The position numbers were made by a program, and so were the translations under genes. Shown in pieces: positions 15,403 to 23,721 of a stretch of 64,000 bases of DNA. The first letter of the stretch is position 1. Each line of letters begins with the position of its first letter. The DNA comes from Bacteroidales bacterium (GTDB lineage: Bacteria > Bacteroidota > Bacteroidia > Bacteroidales > WCHB1-69), in NCBI GenBank assembly GCA_017395245.1, contig JAFPVR010000102.1:1-64000 (forward strand). Reading direction: 5' to 3'. The notes beneath the pieces were generated by a model. That model saw only the letters and a program-made list of their open reading frames with translations. It made no database searches and was not told the DNA's origin.

Positions 15403-16632
15403 ATGGAAAATAAATACAAATTGGTCTGCACACAGTGCGGCAAAACCATTCCCGACTTCGCTACTTGGTTCTCACAAAACCAGCAGTGCGAGTGCGGATG
15501 CAAACGCGCAGATGTCGTCTATAGCGCTGATTATCACCAAATCACCGAGCTGACAAAATCAGAGCACAAGCCCGCGAATTTCTACCACTATTTCAACTTC
15601 CTGCCCGTCATGGACAAGAAGAACATCGTCTCCTTTGGAGAGGGCGCCATTCCGATCGAGGAGTGGGACTTCTTGGAGAAGCTGGCGAAGGAGAAATACG
15701 GTGTGGATTGCAAGGTGATGGTCTATCGCAACGATTTGAACGGCGGCAGCAATACCTTCAAGGACATTGCCGCCTCGTTGGCTGCATCTCTGTTCAAAGA
15801 GAACGGTGTCAAGGAGTTTTGCGTGGCTTCCACGGGCAATACCGCCACCGCATACGCCCGCTATCTCGCCGAGGCCGGCATCAAGTTCACGGTTTTCATG
15901 CCGCATGACGCCTGCGAGGATACGGTGAAGGCCATCCGCTCCTACGGGCAGACCGTGGTCGTTTGTGACGGCACCTACGGCGACGCCAAGAAGGAGGCCA
16001 ACGACTTCCACGAGAAGAACAACGTGCTGATTTCCACCGGCAACATCGACCCAATCCGCGTCGAGGCCAAGAAGACAATGGTCTTCGAGTACCTGCGACA
16101 GTTAGGCAAGATGCCCGACGTCTATATACAGGCAGTCGCAGGCGGCACGGGCCCCATCGCCCTCGACAAGGGCATTCGCGACCTGCAAACTACCTTCCCG
16201 GAGACCAAGATGCCCCGAATGCTGCTGGTCCAACAAGACACCTGCGACCCGATGGTGCAAGGGTGGGAGAGTGCCACTAAAGCCGGATTCCCGGAGGGTT
16301 ACGAGAAGAACTACCCCGTCATCCCGAATCCGCAAACCATGGTTTCCATCCTCTCCGCAGGCAATCCGGGCATGTACCCGATTGTCGCACCCATTGTCCG
16401 CAAGAGCGGCGGCACTTTCCTACGTGTGAAGGAGATCGAGTTAGCGAAATATGGCCGCATTGTCAAGGAAGAGCGCGGTATCTATTTCGGACCCGCCTCC
16501 ATTGTCTGCTTCGCCGGCTTCTACCAGGCCTTGGAAGAAGGCCAAATTCGCAACGGTGAGACCGTTTTGTTGAACACAGGCGAAGGTGCTGCACGAGCCA
16601 GCTTCTTTAAGAAAATGATTGACGAAGCGTGA
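15403..16632 (+). CDS. Cysteate synthase-like / threonine synthase-like PLP enzyme
   Basis: A 409-residue fold-type II PLP enzyme. The N terminus has a possible zinc-ribbon (Cys9, Cys12, Cys29, Cys31/33). The Schiff-base lysine is Lys120 in GGSNTFKDIAAS; the phosphate loop is ASTGNTATAYARYLAEAG; AVAGGTGPIALDKG and NTGEGAARASFF follow. The order fits the threonine synthase superfamily, but it lacks the N-terminal layout of ordinary Bacteroidota ThrC. Cysteate synthase, which makes cysteate from O-phosphoserine and sulfite, is a known offshoot of threonine synthase, and the Cys-rich start fits that branch. With the alpha-oxoamine synthase at 10134 it would supply the headgroup of sulfonolipids. 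Threonine synthase remains the main alternative. Confidence 0.65.
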   Translation: MENKYKLVCTQCGKTIPDFATWFSQNQQCECGCKRADVVYSADYHQITELTKSEHKPANFYHYFNFLPVMDKKNIVSFGEGAIPIEEWDFLEKLAKEKYGVDCKVMVYRNDLNGGSNTFKDIAASLAASLFKENGVKEFCVASTGNTATAYARYLAEAGIKFTVFMPHDACEDTVKAIRSYGQTVVVCDGTYGDAKKEANDFHEKNNVLISTGNIDPIRVEAKKTMVFEYLRQLGKMPDVYIQAVAGGTGPIALDKGIRDLQTTFPETKMPRMLLVQQDTCDPMVQGWESATKAGFPEGYEKNYPVIPNPQTMVSILSAGNPGMYPIVAPIVRKSGGTFLRVKEIELAKYGRIVKEERGIYFGPASIVCFAGFYQALEEGQIRNGETVLLNTGEGAARASFFKKMIDEA

Positions 16633-16640
16633 TCGAATTT

Positions 16641-18194
16641 ATGCCTGATATGATGAAAAAGAAAATGAGCAATCTGGGATTTGGAGATAGGGATTTTGCA
16701 TTTGGAAAGGCAATTTTCAAATGTGTGGTTCTTTGTGCCCTGTTTTTGGAGATTCTTGTTCCGTTTTCTTTGCAGGCTCAGAATGACAGTGTGACGCTGA
16801 CATTCACCTGCCGCACTACGGCGGGCGAGTTTGTGCAGCCCGACAGCATCACGGTGGTGAATGTGGATCGGAACTGGAAGGAAACGCTTTATTACCCTGA
16901 CACGATTTACCATTTGGTTGTAAGGGATGACGAGGACGATGTGCCTTTGCATACGTCCGGTTGCAGTCTTGTGGCTACTCCCAATCCGTTTTACGGCACT
17001 ACCACTGTGACTTTGGCTCTTGAGGAGCCCGGGACTGCGGTTTTAGAAATTACAGATTTGGCTGGACGTGTCATAGAAATGTCACATGCGACGTTTCTGT
17101 CGGCAGGAATCCATTCCTTACAAGTATCGCTTTCCTCCCCTGGTGTCTATTTGTTAGTTGCGCGGATAGGGAGGAAAACCCTATCCTGTAAGATGATGAA
17201 TACAGGTGCTGGTGATGAAAACACCATTGAGTATGGCGGTATGATAGAGGCAAACCCTGGCACTTTCCTTCAGAGGAAATCCTTCCCGAAGGCTACATCA
17301 TCACATCCGTTCCAGTTGGGTGACCAAATGCGCTATGTGGCTCACGCATCTTGGCGCAATAGCAAAGCGGTGACACGTGAACAGGCCGAAAGCGAGGATT
17401 TGACGCTTGTTCTGCCCGCATTCTGCACCTCTACCTCCCAACATCCCGCGCAAACTGACAGCTCTTTCCATGGTAACGGCTATAACGGGGCCGATGACGG
17501 CTTGGAGACCGTTGTCAATGGACGGATTGTTTCGGTGACAGACTACGAGGGCAACGAGTACCCTGTGGTGCGGATTGGCAGCCAGTGTTGGACAGCGAGG
17601 AACATGCGCTGCACGCACTCCCCGAAGGGATACCTGACCTTTGGCGGAAACCAAACCAGCAATGTTTACCCATATTATTATAGCTATTCGGCTCCTGCTT
17701 TCCCGTCGGATGAGCTGGGTGTTTTATATAACTGGGTAGGTGCTATGGATACTACTATGTCGGTTTCGGCGTCGTTTAGCACTCGTCGGGGCATTTGTCC
17801 AAAAGGTTGGCATGTGCCCAGTGATGCGAATTGGACAACTCTCGTTAATTATTTGGGTGGCCAGGCTGACTACTGGTGCGGCGATACCAATATGAATACA
17901 GCCAAGGCTCTTGCTTGTACAAAGTATTGGCAATATGTGAATAATGGTGACGTTTGCGCGGTGGGCAACGCTATGGTGGATAATAATGCAACAGGTTTTT
18001 CCGCTTTTCCTGCCGGTGTTGTTAACGAAAGTGGAGTATATGGCTCTGTTCAACACCTCGCTAATTTTTGGTCATCATCATCTTATGTCTCATCCTCCGC
18101 GTACCTTTATTATATGAGATTTTCAGACTCAGGATTGTATAGGTATATAGGTGGTAAGATAAAGGGCAATTCTGTCCGTTGTATTCGCAATTAA
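16641..18194 (+). CDS. Secreted FISUMP-domain protein with internal T9SS-like beta domain
   Basis: An exported protein of about 517 residues. A signal-type helix (VVLCALFLEILVPFSLQAQ) follows an unusually long charged N-region. At about residues 115-190 is a beta domain resembling type IX secretion sorting domains (NPFYGTTTVTLALEEPGTAV, ITDLAGRVIE, GVYLLVARIGRKTLSCKMM), but it is internal, not C-terminal. From about residue 300 comes a Fibrobacter succinogenes major paralogous domain (YPVVRIGSQCWTARNMR, LYNWVGAMD, GICPKGWHVPSDANW, GFSAFPAG, FWSSS, VRCIRN). Such proteins are surface-exposed and of unknown function. GTG 16629 overlaps the previous stop, but ATG 16641 or 16650 is more likely. 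There is no terminator between the two genes. Confidence 0.75.
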   Translation: MPDMMKKKMSNLGFGDRDFAFGKAIFKCVVLCALFLEILVPFSLQAQNDSVTLTFTCRTTAGEFVQPDSITVVNVDRNWKETLYYPDTIYHLVVRDDEDDVPLHTSGCSLVATPNPFYGTTTVTLALEEPGTAVLEITDLAGRVIEMSHATFLSAGIHSLQVSLSSPGVYLLVARIGRKTLSCKMMNTGAGDENTIEYGGMIEANPGTFLQRKSFPKATSSHPFQLGDQMRYVAHASWRNSKAVTREQAESEDLTLVLPAFCTSTSQHPAQTDSSFHGNGYNGADDGLETVVNGRIVSVTDYEGNEYPVVRIGSQCWTARNMRCTHSPKGYLTFGGNQTSNVYPYYYSYSAPAFPSDELGVLYNWVGAMDTTMSVSASFSTRRGICPKGWHVPSDANWTTLVNYLGGQADYWCGDTNMNTAKALACTKYWQYVNNGDVCAVGNAMVDNNATGFSAFPAGVVNESGVYGSVQHLANFWSSSSYVSSSAYLYYMRFSDSGLYRYIGGKIKGNSVRCIRN

Positions 18195-18268
18195 AAACGA
18201 GTTGACCCGCCAATAATCACCTGTTTGGGGGAACGCCGTTCTCTCTCTCTCAGATGTTATACCACGTT

Positions 18269-20857
18269 TCACTTCCAACTTTTCACTTGGAAGGTGGGTG
18301 TTTTGTCCAACAGCGGGTATTCCACCTTTACAACCACCTCCTCGCCCGGTTTCAAATCGAAATAGTTGTCGGAATACACGATCGGATAGCCGTGCGTCTC
18401 TTCAATAAAGACGCCTTTCTTCAACGATTTGGCCGACAGATGGATTTCGGCACAGTGGTCGCCGTATTCCGTCTGGACGGTGACGGGGGCGGAAGAGAGG
18501 TTCAGCAGCTTGGGTTTCACGAAGTAGGTGAGATAGGACACTTTTTCGGCGTCGTCGGGGGTGAAAGTGGCCTCCACATAGACGTTTCCAGCACTTTTTA
18601 CGCCCTTGGACAGCACCACGACGGCGGCCTTCACGCTGCTGTTCGCCGCGGCGGAAGTAAGCGCGCCCGCTGAGTTGACCAGCTGTCCGTCCATTGTCTT
18701 GATGGCCCACTCGAACTGTCCGCTCGTGGTCTCGAAATTGTCGTTGATGAGGTATAACTCGATGGTGTCTTGCGTGATATGGCGCGAGGCGATGGCCACG
18801 TTGGCGTACAACTGCGGCAAGCGGTAGTACAACGCCTTTGGGTTGCCCGCTACGTCGATGCAGCTCCAGGAGGCCACGGGCCAGCAGTCGTTGAGTTGCC
18901 AGAAGAGGGTGCCGCTGCACTTCTCGTGCTGGATGCGGTGTGCCTCAATAGCCTGTGCAATGCCGTCGGCCTGCACCAACTGACTGATATAGACGAACTT
19001 TTCGAGATTGTTGGTATCTTTGAAACCGTACAGATCCTCCATCGCTTTCAGGATAATCGGCACCCCGCGACCGTGCTTCTGGTGGTTGCGCATGGACGGC
19101 GATTGCAGCTTGCGCTCGCCTTCAGGGATGTATGCTTCCCACAGCGACATCTCCGGATAGGCTTGGAAGCCGTACTCGGTCATGAAACGGCCGGTCTTCT
19201 CCCACCAGATTTCAAATGGCAGCTCACCCCACCAAACGCCCCAGTAGTGGCTGCACCCGTGGGTCGTGCACTCGGGATGACCCCAGCCGTAAGTGGGGGA
19301 GGAGTGTACGTAATTAGGCTTGTACATGTTGTCGATGCAGATTTTCGGCAGCAACTTCTCGAAAAGTTGCTCGTAATCTTCATACATCTCCGAATACTGC
19401 TGGTCGGTGTAACCTAAGGCGTCTTTCCAGCCCCAGTCTTCCAGACCGTTGTGCACCTCGTTGTTGCCGCACCATGTGGCGATGCACGCATGATGGCGCA
19501 AGCGTTTCACCTGCTCCTCGGCCTCGATTTTCACGTTTTCCATAAAGTCCTGATCACCAGGATATATGTTGCATGCGAACATGAAATCCTGCCACACTAA
19601 AAGTCCCAATTGGTCGCAGTAGTTGTAGAAAGCATCGTGCTCATAAAGACCGCCGCCCCAGACCCGTATCATATTCATATTCGCATCTTTAGCTTGCTTC
19701 AGAAGTTCGGCGTAGCGGTCGTCACCCTCGCTGCGGGCGAGCACGCCAGGATACGAAGAGGCGGGAATCCAGTCCGTACCGCGCATAAAGAGCGGCTTGC
19801 CGTTGACGATGAACTGGAATGACTCGCCGATGTTGTCCTTTTTCTGAACGAGTTCCACCGTGCGCAAACCGTGCGAATGCAGCATGGGGGTGGACATGCC
19901 CTCCGTACTGAGGTTGAAGTAGTAGAGGTGCGCTTCGCCCGCCCCGTTTGGCCACCAAAGTTTCGGATTCTCGATGGTCACAGGGATGATTACGGTATTT
20001 TCGCCCTTGTGCAGTTTCGCTTTGTACTGGATTTCCTGGCTGTAGCCATCCTTGTCGGTAATATTCAGCAACAGATTGGCCGTCAGCTTTTTGTCAGCCA
20101 GGATTTCGACTTCCACTTCAGCAATCCACGGGCGGTTCGAATCTTGTGACGGTTCGGTGTCTTTGATGTAGAAGTCGTTGATTTTCATGTCGTTCCACGA
20201 CTCGATATAGACATCTTTCCAGATGCCGCAAGTGTTGAGCTTCGGCCCCCAGTCCCAGCCGCTTTCATACTGTGCCTTGCGGGTAAACACCCGATTATCA
20301 GGGAGTTTGTACGGCAGTTTGGAAGCTGAGATGCTGTCGAACGGCGCGGAAGGCAGGAAACGGACGCGAAGCTCATTGCCGACTTCGTCCAATTTTTCGG
20401 GCATCGGGAAACGCCACGTGCGGAACATATTGTTGGTCAGGGAATCTCCCGTTGTGGCTACCAACCGTTGACCGTTGATATAGACCTCCGCGTAAGTGTC
20501 CAACCCCTCGAATACCAATTCGTTGTGTGCAAACGATTTGCCGTGTCCGCAGTCTTTGTCGAAGTGGACAATGTATTCCCACACGCTGTCGGAGACCCAC
20601 TGCACTTTCGACTCGTTGTCGCCGTAGAACGGGTCGGGAATCAGCTTGTTGGCCAGCAGGTCATCGTGGATGTTGCCCGGCACGGTGGCGGGATGGGCCT
20701 CATTGAGTATCTCGCCTTGAAGACAGACCAACCACTCGTTGGTTACGCAGCCGTACTGCGAATTGAGGTAACGGCGTTCGTAGCCGGTACGGGAGTTGGT
20801 GTGGCAGCCGGCGAGAAGGACGGCGGCGAGGAGGAGGATGGGGAAAAGTCGTTTCAT
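18269..20857 (-). CDS. GH2-family beta-mannosidase, lipoprotein
   Basis: An 862-residue glycoside hydrolase family 2 enzyme with a lipoprotein signal (LFPILLLAAVLLAGCHTN; lipobox LAGC). The sugar-binding domain follows (VWEYIVHFDKDCG, FEGLDTYAEVYING), then an immunoglobulin-like domain and the TIM barrel. The acid/base is Glu467 in WCGNNEVHNG; the nucleophile is Glu561 in MTEYGFQAYP. The pattern RVWGGGLYEHDAFY, WQDFMFAC is typical of beta-mannosidases rather than beta-galactosidases. It removes terminal beta-mannose from mannans or N-glycan cores in the periplasm or at the cell surface. It stands alone, not in a SusC/D locus. Length is normal for the family. Confidence 0.88.
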   Translation of the reverse strand: MKRLFPILLLAAVLLAGCHTNSRTGYERRYLNSQYGCVTNEWLVCLQGEILNEAHPATVPGNIHDDLLANKLIPDPFYGDNESKVQWVSDSVWEYIVHFDKDCGHGKSFAHNELVFEGLDTYAEVYINGQRLVATTGDSLTNNMFRTWRFPMPEKLDEVGNELRVRFLPSAPFDSISASKLPYKLPDNRVFTRKAQYESGWDWGPKLNTCGIWKDVYIESWNDMKINDFYIKDTEPSQDSNRPWIAEVEVEILADKKLTANLLLNITDKDGYSQEIQYKAKLHKGENTVIIPVTIENPKLWWPNGAGEAHLYYFNLSTEGMSTPMLHSHGLRTVELVQKKDNIGESFQFIVNGKPLFMRGTDWIPASSYPGVLARSEGDDRYAELLKQAKDANMNMIRVWGGGLYEHDAFYNYCDQLGLLVWQDFMFACNIYPGDQDFMENVKIEAEEQVKRLRHHACIATWCGNNEVHNGLEDWGWKDALGYTDQQYSEMYEDYEQLFEKLLPKICIDNMYKPNYVHSSPTYGWGHPECTTHGCSHYWGVWWGELPFEIWWEKTGRFMTEYGFQAYPEMSLWEAYIPEGERKLQSPSMRNHQKHGRGVPIILKAMEDLYGFKDTNNLEKFVYISQLVQADGIAQAIEAHRIQHEKCSGTLFWQLNDCWPVASWSCIDVAGNPKALYYRLPQLYANVAIASRHITQDTIELYLINDNFETTSGQFEWAIKTMDGQLVNSAGALTSAAANSSVKAAVVVLSKGVKSAGNVYVEATFTPDDAEKVSYLTYFVKPKLLNLSSAPVTVQTEYGDHCAEIHLSAKSLKKGVFIEETHGYPIVYSDNYFDLKPGEEVVVKVEYPLLDKTPTFQVKSWK

Positions 20858-20859
20858 GA

Positions 20860-21089
20860 ATTATGAATTATGAATTATGAATGCTGAATGCTGAATAACA
20901 ATATACCCCTAAACTTGAAACTTGAAACTTGAATCCTGAATCCTGAAACCTGAATCCTGAATCCTGAAACCTGAATCCTGAATCCTGAAACCTGAATCCT
21001 GAATCCTGAAACCTGAAACCTGAATCCTGAATCCTGAATCCTGAATCCTGAAACCTGAAACCTGAAACCTGAATCCTGAATCCTGAAAC
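20860..21089. repeat. Heptanucleotide arrays, TGAATTA and TGAATCC/TGAAACC types
   Basis: Two arrays: TGAATTA/TGAATGC units at 20860-20895 and about 25 units of TGAAACT, TGAATCC and TGAAACC from about 20912 to 21089. They fill the whole gap between the nitroreductase stop and the beta-mannosidase start. Confidence 0.9.
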
Positions 21090-21090
21090 G

Positions 21091-21855
21091 CTAAACCCTA
21101 AACCCTTGCCTTACCAGCGTCTTCGCCAGCACCTTTGCGAAATGCTCGTTGTCGGGGCGGGTGTAGCGGTGTTTGGTGAAGACTTGGGCGAGGTTGTCGC
21201 AGTCGGGGTTCTCAGCGAGGATGTGCTTCGTTTCGTCGGAGTTCTCCTTTTCGTGGTAGAGATCGTTGATGCGCTGTTCGTCGTAGTCGTGGTAAACTTC
21301 CTGATGCACAAAGGTTTCCATGGGCAGCTTTTGCGTGAGCGCGGGCTTCTTTACGGGGTGTCCCATCGGGATGCAGGCCACGGGGATGACATGCTGGGGC
21401 AGCTGCAGCGTTTCCACGAACTTATCAACGTTATAGGTGATGGTGCCGAGCCAGCAGAAACCGAGTCCGAGGGCTTCGGCGGCCACGCAGGCGTTCTGGG
21501 CGGCGATGAGTGCGTCAGTGACGGCCCAGTGGTAGCTCTGCAGGTTGCTGTATGCCTCCGTGTCTGCGTTGCGGAACCGGCAGTACTGGTTGAAACGGCG
21601 GAAGTCGGCGCAGAAGGTGAGAATCACCGGCGCGGAGGTCGCCATCGGCTGGTTGAAGTGGAACGGCGCGAGCTTGGCCTTCATCGCCTCGTCGCGGGTC
21701 ACGATGATGCTGAACAGCTGCATGTTGCCCATCGTCGAGCCACTGCAGGCCGCCTTGAGGATCAGGTTCAGGGTCTCTTCCTCCACGGGCTTGTCGCTGT
21801 ACTCGCGCACGCTGACGTGGTTGTATAATGTTTCAAGGGTCTTATTTTCAATCAT
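21091..21855 (-). CDS. Nitroreductase-family FMN oxidoreductase
   Basis: A 254-residue nitroreductase-fold flavoprotein. The N terminus has SVREYSDKPVEEETLNLIL, the usual FMN-phosphate arginine pattern, and GSTMGNMQLFSIIV; QNACVAAEALGLGFCWLGTI is the second FMN segment, followed by PVACIPMGHP. The size and C-terminal extension fit the NfsA/FRP-type group that reduces nitroaromatics or flavins with NAD(P)H in the cytoplasm. The natural substrate is unknown. The promoter at 21879-21886 gives a short leader. A heptamer array starts one base after its stop codon. Confidence 0.8.
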   Translation of the reverse strand: MIENKTLETLYNHVSVREYSDKPVEEETLNLILKAACSGSTMGNMQLFSIIVTRDEAMKAKLAPFHFNQPMATSAPVILTFCADFRRFNQYCRFRNADTEAYSNLQSYHWAVTDALIAAQNACVAAEALGLGFCWLGTITYNVDKFVETLQLPQHVIPVACIPMGHPVKKPALTQKLPMETFVHQEVYHDYDEQRINDLYHEKENSDETKHILAENPDCDNLAQVFTKHRYTRPDNEHFAKVLAKTLVRQGFRV

Positions 21856-21878
21856 TTCGGTATGTTTTATTTACGGTG

Positions 21879-21886
21879 CAAACATA
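21879..21886 (-). promoter_or_regulatory. -7 promoter element of the nitroreductase gene
   Basis: On the minus strand TATGTTTG, matching TAnnTTTG, 24 nt before the start codon. Confidence 0.55.
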
Positions 21887-21931
21887 CAAAAATTACGGTT
21901 CGTTTCGGGGATGTCAAGGTCAAAAAATGTG

Positions 21932-21939
21932 TATCTTCG
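21932..21939 (+). promoter_or_regulatory. Orphan plus-strand promoter-like element
   Basis: TATCTTCG (one base off TAnnTTTG, same variant as at 60431), preceded by GTG and followed by CGGC, pointing into a heptamer array with no gene on this strand for more than 8 kb. Confidence 0.4.
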
Positions 21940-21949
21940 CGGCTCAAAG

Positions 21950-22013
21950 TTGAGACTTGAGACTTAAGACTTAAGACTTGGGACTTGAGACTTATGACTT
22001 GAGACTTTGGGCT
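21950..22013. repeat. Heptanucleotide array, GACTTRR type
   Basis: Eight copies of GACTTGA/GACTTAA/GACTTGG/GACTTAT. Confidence 0.85.
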
Positions 22014-22023
22014 AGAATTGAGA

Positions 22024-22051
22024 CTAAAAAAGGCTACCGTTTTGGCAGCCA
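22024..22051 (-). terminator. Rho-independent terminator of the M20 dipeptidase
   Basis: On the minus strand GGCTGCC, loop AAAAC, GGTAGCC, then TTTTTT; six of seven pairs match. It lies downstream of the dipeptidase stop, with a 28-nt palindrome in between. Confidence 0.75.
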
Positions 22052-22069
22052 TTTTGTTATGGACAAATT

Positions 22070-22097
22070 GTAGAGACGCGGCGCGCCGCGTCTCTAC
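22070..22097. repeat. 28-nt palindrome, copy 5 (centre GGCGCGCC)
   Basis: Perfect symmetry, arms GTAGAGACGC and GCGTCTCTAC. It lies in the 3' leader of the dipeptidase transcript. Confidence 0.9.
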
Positions 22098-22119
22098 GTC
22101 GTCATATCTACATGTACGG

Positions 22120-23478
22120 TTATTCGCAGAAATGCTCGTAGAAGTGTGTGATCACCTCTATACCGCGGCGGAAATGTTCGAGCTTGTAGTTCTCGTTCGG
22201 GGAGTGAATGTTGTCCTCGGCGAGGCCGAAGCCGCAGAGGATGGACTTCACGCCGAGCACTTTCTCGAAGTGCGCCACAATCGGGATGCTGCCGCCGCTG
22301 TAGGTTGGGATGGGACGCTTGCCATAGACGTCCATGTAGGCTTTCTCGGCTGCCTGGTACGCAGGCACATCCATGCCGCAACGGTAGGCCTCGCCGCCGT
22401 GCGCGGGAATCACCTCCACCTTTACGTAATCGGGCGCGATGTTCTCGAAATGCTTCTGGAAGAGCTCCGCAATCTTGTGGGAGTCTTGGTTGGCGACCAA
22501 ACGCATGGAGATGTTGGCGGAAGCGGTAGCGGGCAAAACGGTCTTGAAACCTTCGCCGGTGTAGCCGCCCTCGATGCCGCAAACGCCCAAGTTCGGACGG
22601 ATGCCTGTACGCTCGATGGTGCTGTAACCCTCTTCGCCGTACAATTCCTTGACATCCAATGACTTCTTGTACTCCTCTTCGTTGAACGGAGCCTGTGCGA
22701 TGAGCTCGCGTTCTTCCTTTGAGAGCACCACCACATCGTCGTAGAAGCCGGGGATGGTAACTTCGCCCTTGTCGTTGATAAGGCCAGAGATAAGGTCGCA
22801 AAGCACGTTGATGGGGTTGGCGACGGCACCGCCGAAGATGCCGGAGTGGAGGTCGCGGTTCGGACCGGAGACCTTCAAAATCATGTTGCAGAGGCCGCGC
22901 AGACCGGCGGTGATGGAAGGCGTGTCGGTGGCAATCATGCCCGTGTCGGAGATGAGGATGACGTCGCACTTGAGCAGGTCGGCGTGCTGCGTGCAGAAGT
23001 CGTAGAGTTGCGTGCTGCCGATTTCCTCCTCGCCCTCAAGCAGGAACTTGACGTTGCACTTGAGTGTGCCGGATTTCACCATGTACTCGAACGCCTTCGC
23101 GTGCATGAAGGACTGTCCCTTGTCGTCGTCCGCACCGCGTCCCCAGATTTTGCCATCCTTGATGACGGGCTCGAAAGGCTCTGTGTTCCAGAGCTCTATG
23201 GGATCGACGGGCATCACGTCGTAGTGACCATACACTAACACTGTTTTGGCATTGGGGTCGACCATCTTCTGACCCACCACGATGGGATTGCCATCGGTGG
23301 GATAGATTTCGCAGCTGTCGGCACCGGCCTCCATGACCAGCTCCTTCCAACGCTCGGCGCAGCGCACCATGTCGCCTTTATGCTCACTCTCCGAGCTGAT
23401 AGACGGGATGCGCAGCAGGCTGAAAAGTTCGTTTAAGAAACGTTGTTCGTTCTCTTGAATGTAGTTTTTGATGTTCAT
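22120..23478 (-). CDS. M20-family metallodipeptidase
   Basis: A 452-residue M20 peptidase. The zinc ligands lie in YGHYDVMPVDP (His, Asp), GRGADDDKGQ (bridging Asp) and EGEEEIGS (catalytic Glu and zinc Glu). The dimerisation domain is about residues 200-350, and the C-terminal GGSIPIV and FGLAEDNIHSPNE complete the site. Related enzymes (dipeptidase, Xaa-His dipeptidase, carnosinase-like) cleave dipeptides taken up from protein breakdown; no signal peptide is visible, so it acts in the cytoplasm. Length is normal. A terminator follows at 22024-22051. Confidence 0.88.
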   Translation of the reverse strand: MNIKNYIQENEQRFLNELFSLLRIPSISSESEHKGDMVRCAERWKELVMEAGADSCEIYPTDGNPIVVGQKMVDPNAKTVLVYGHYDVMPVDPIELWNTEPFEPVIKDGKIWGRGADDDKGQSFMHAKAFEYMVKSGTLKCNVKFLLEGEEEIGSTQLYDFCTQHADLLKCDVILISDTGMIATDTPSITAGLRGLCNMILKVSGPNRDLHSGIFGGAVANPINVLCDLISGLINDKGEVTIPGFYDDVVVLSKEERELIAQAPFNEEEYKKSLDVKELYGEEGYSTIERTGIRPNLGVCGIEGGYTGEGFKTVLPATASANISMRLVANQDSHKIAELFQKHFENIAPDYVKVEVIPAHGGEAYRCGMDVPAYQAAEKAYMDVYGKRPIPTYSGGSIPIVAHFEKVLGVKSILCGFGLAEDNIHSPNENYKLEHFRRGIEVITHFYEHFCE

Positions 23479-23488
23479 ATTGTTTGGG

Positions 23489-23721
23489 TTTTAAGTTTCA
23501 AGTTTCAGGTTTCAAGTTTCAGGTTTCAGGTTTCAGGTTTCAAGTTTCAAGTTTCAGGTTTCAGGTTTCAAGTTTCAGGTTTCAGGTTTCAAGTTTCAGG
23601 TTTCAGGTTTCAAGTTTCAAGTTTCAGGTTCCAAGTTTCAAGTTTCGATTCTAAAGTCCAAAGTCTCAAGTCTTAAGTCTTAAGTCTTAAGTCTTAAGTC
23701 TTAAATCTCAAGTCCCAAGTC
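23489..23721. repeat. Long heptanucleotide array, AGTTTCA/AGGTTTC type
   Basis: About 30 tandem 7-mers (AAGTTTC, AGGTTTC), then AAGTCTT units towards 23721. It fills the whole gap between the dipeptidase start and the stop of the next gene. Read on the minus strand these are GAAACTT/GAAACCT units, the same family as at 5189 and 20912. Confidence 0.92.

Noticed and set aside
23443..23676. Plus-strand frame rich in QVSSFRF repeats
   Set aside because: It is a translation of the heptamer array; the periodic peptide is an artefact.
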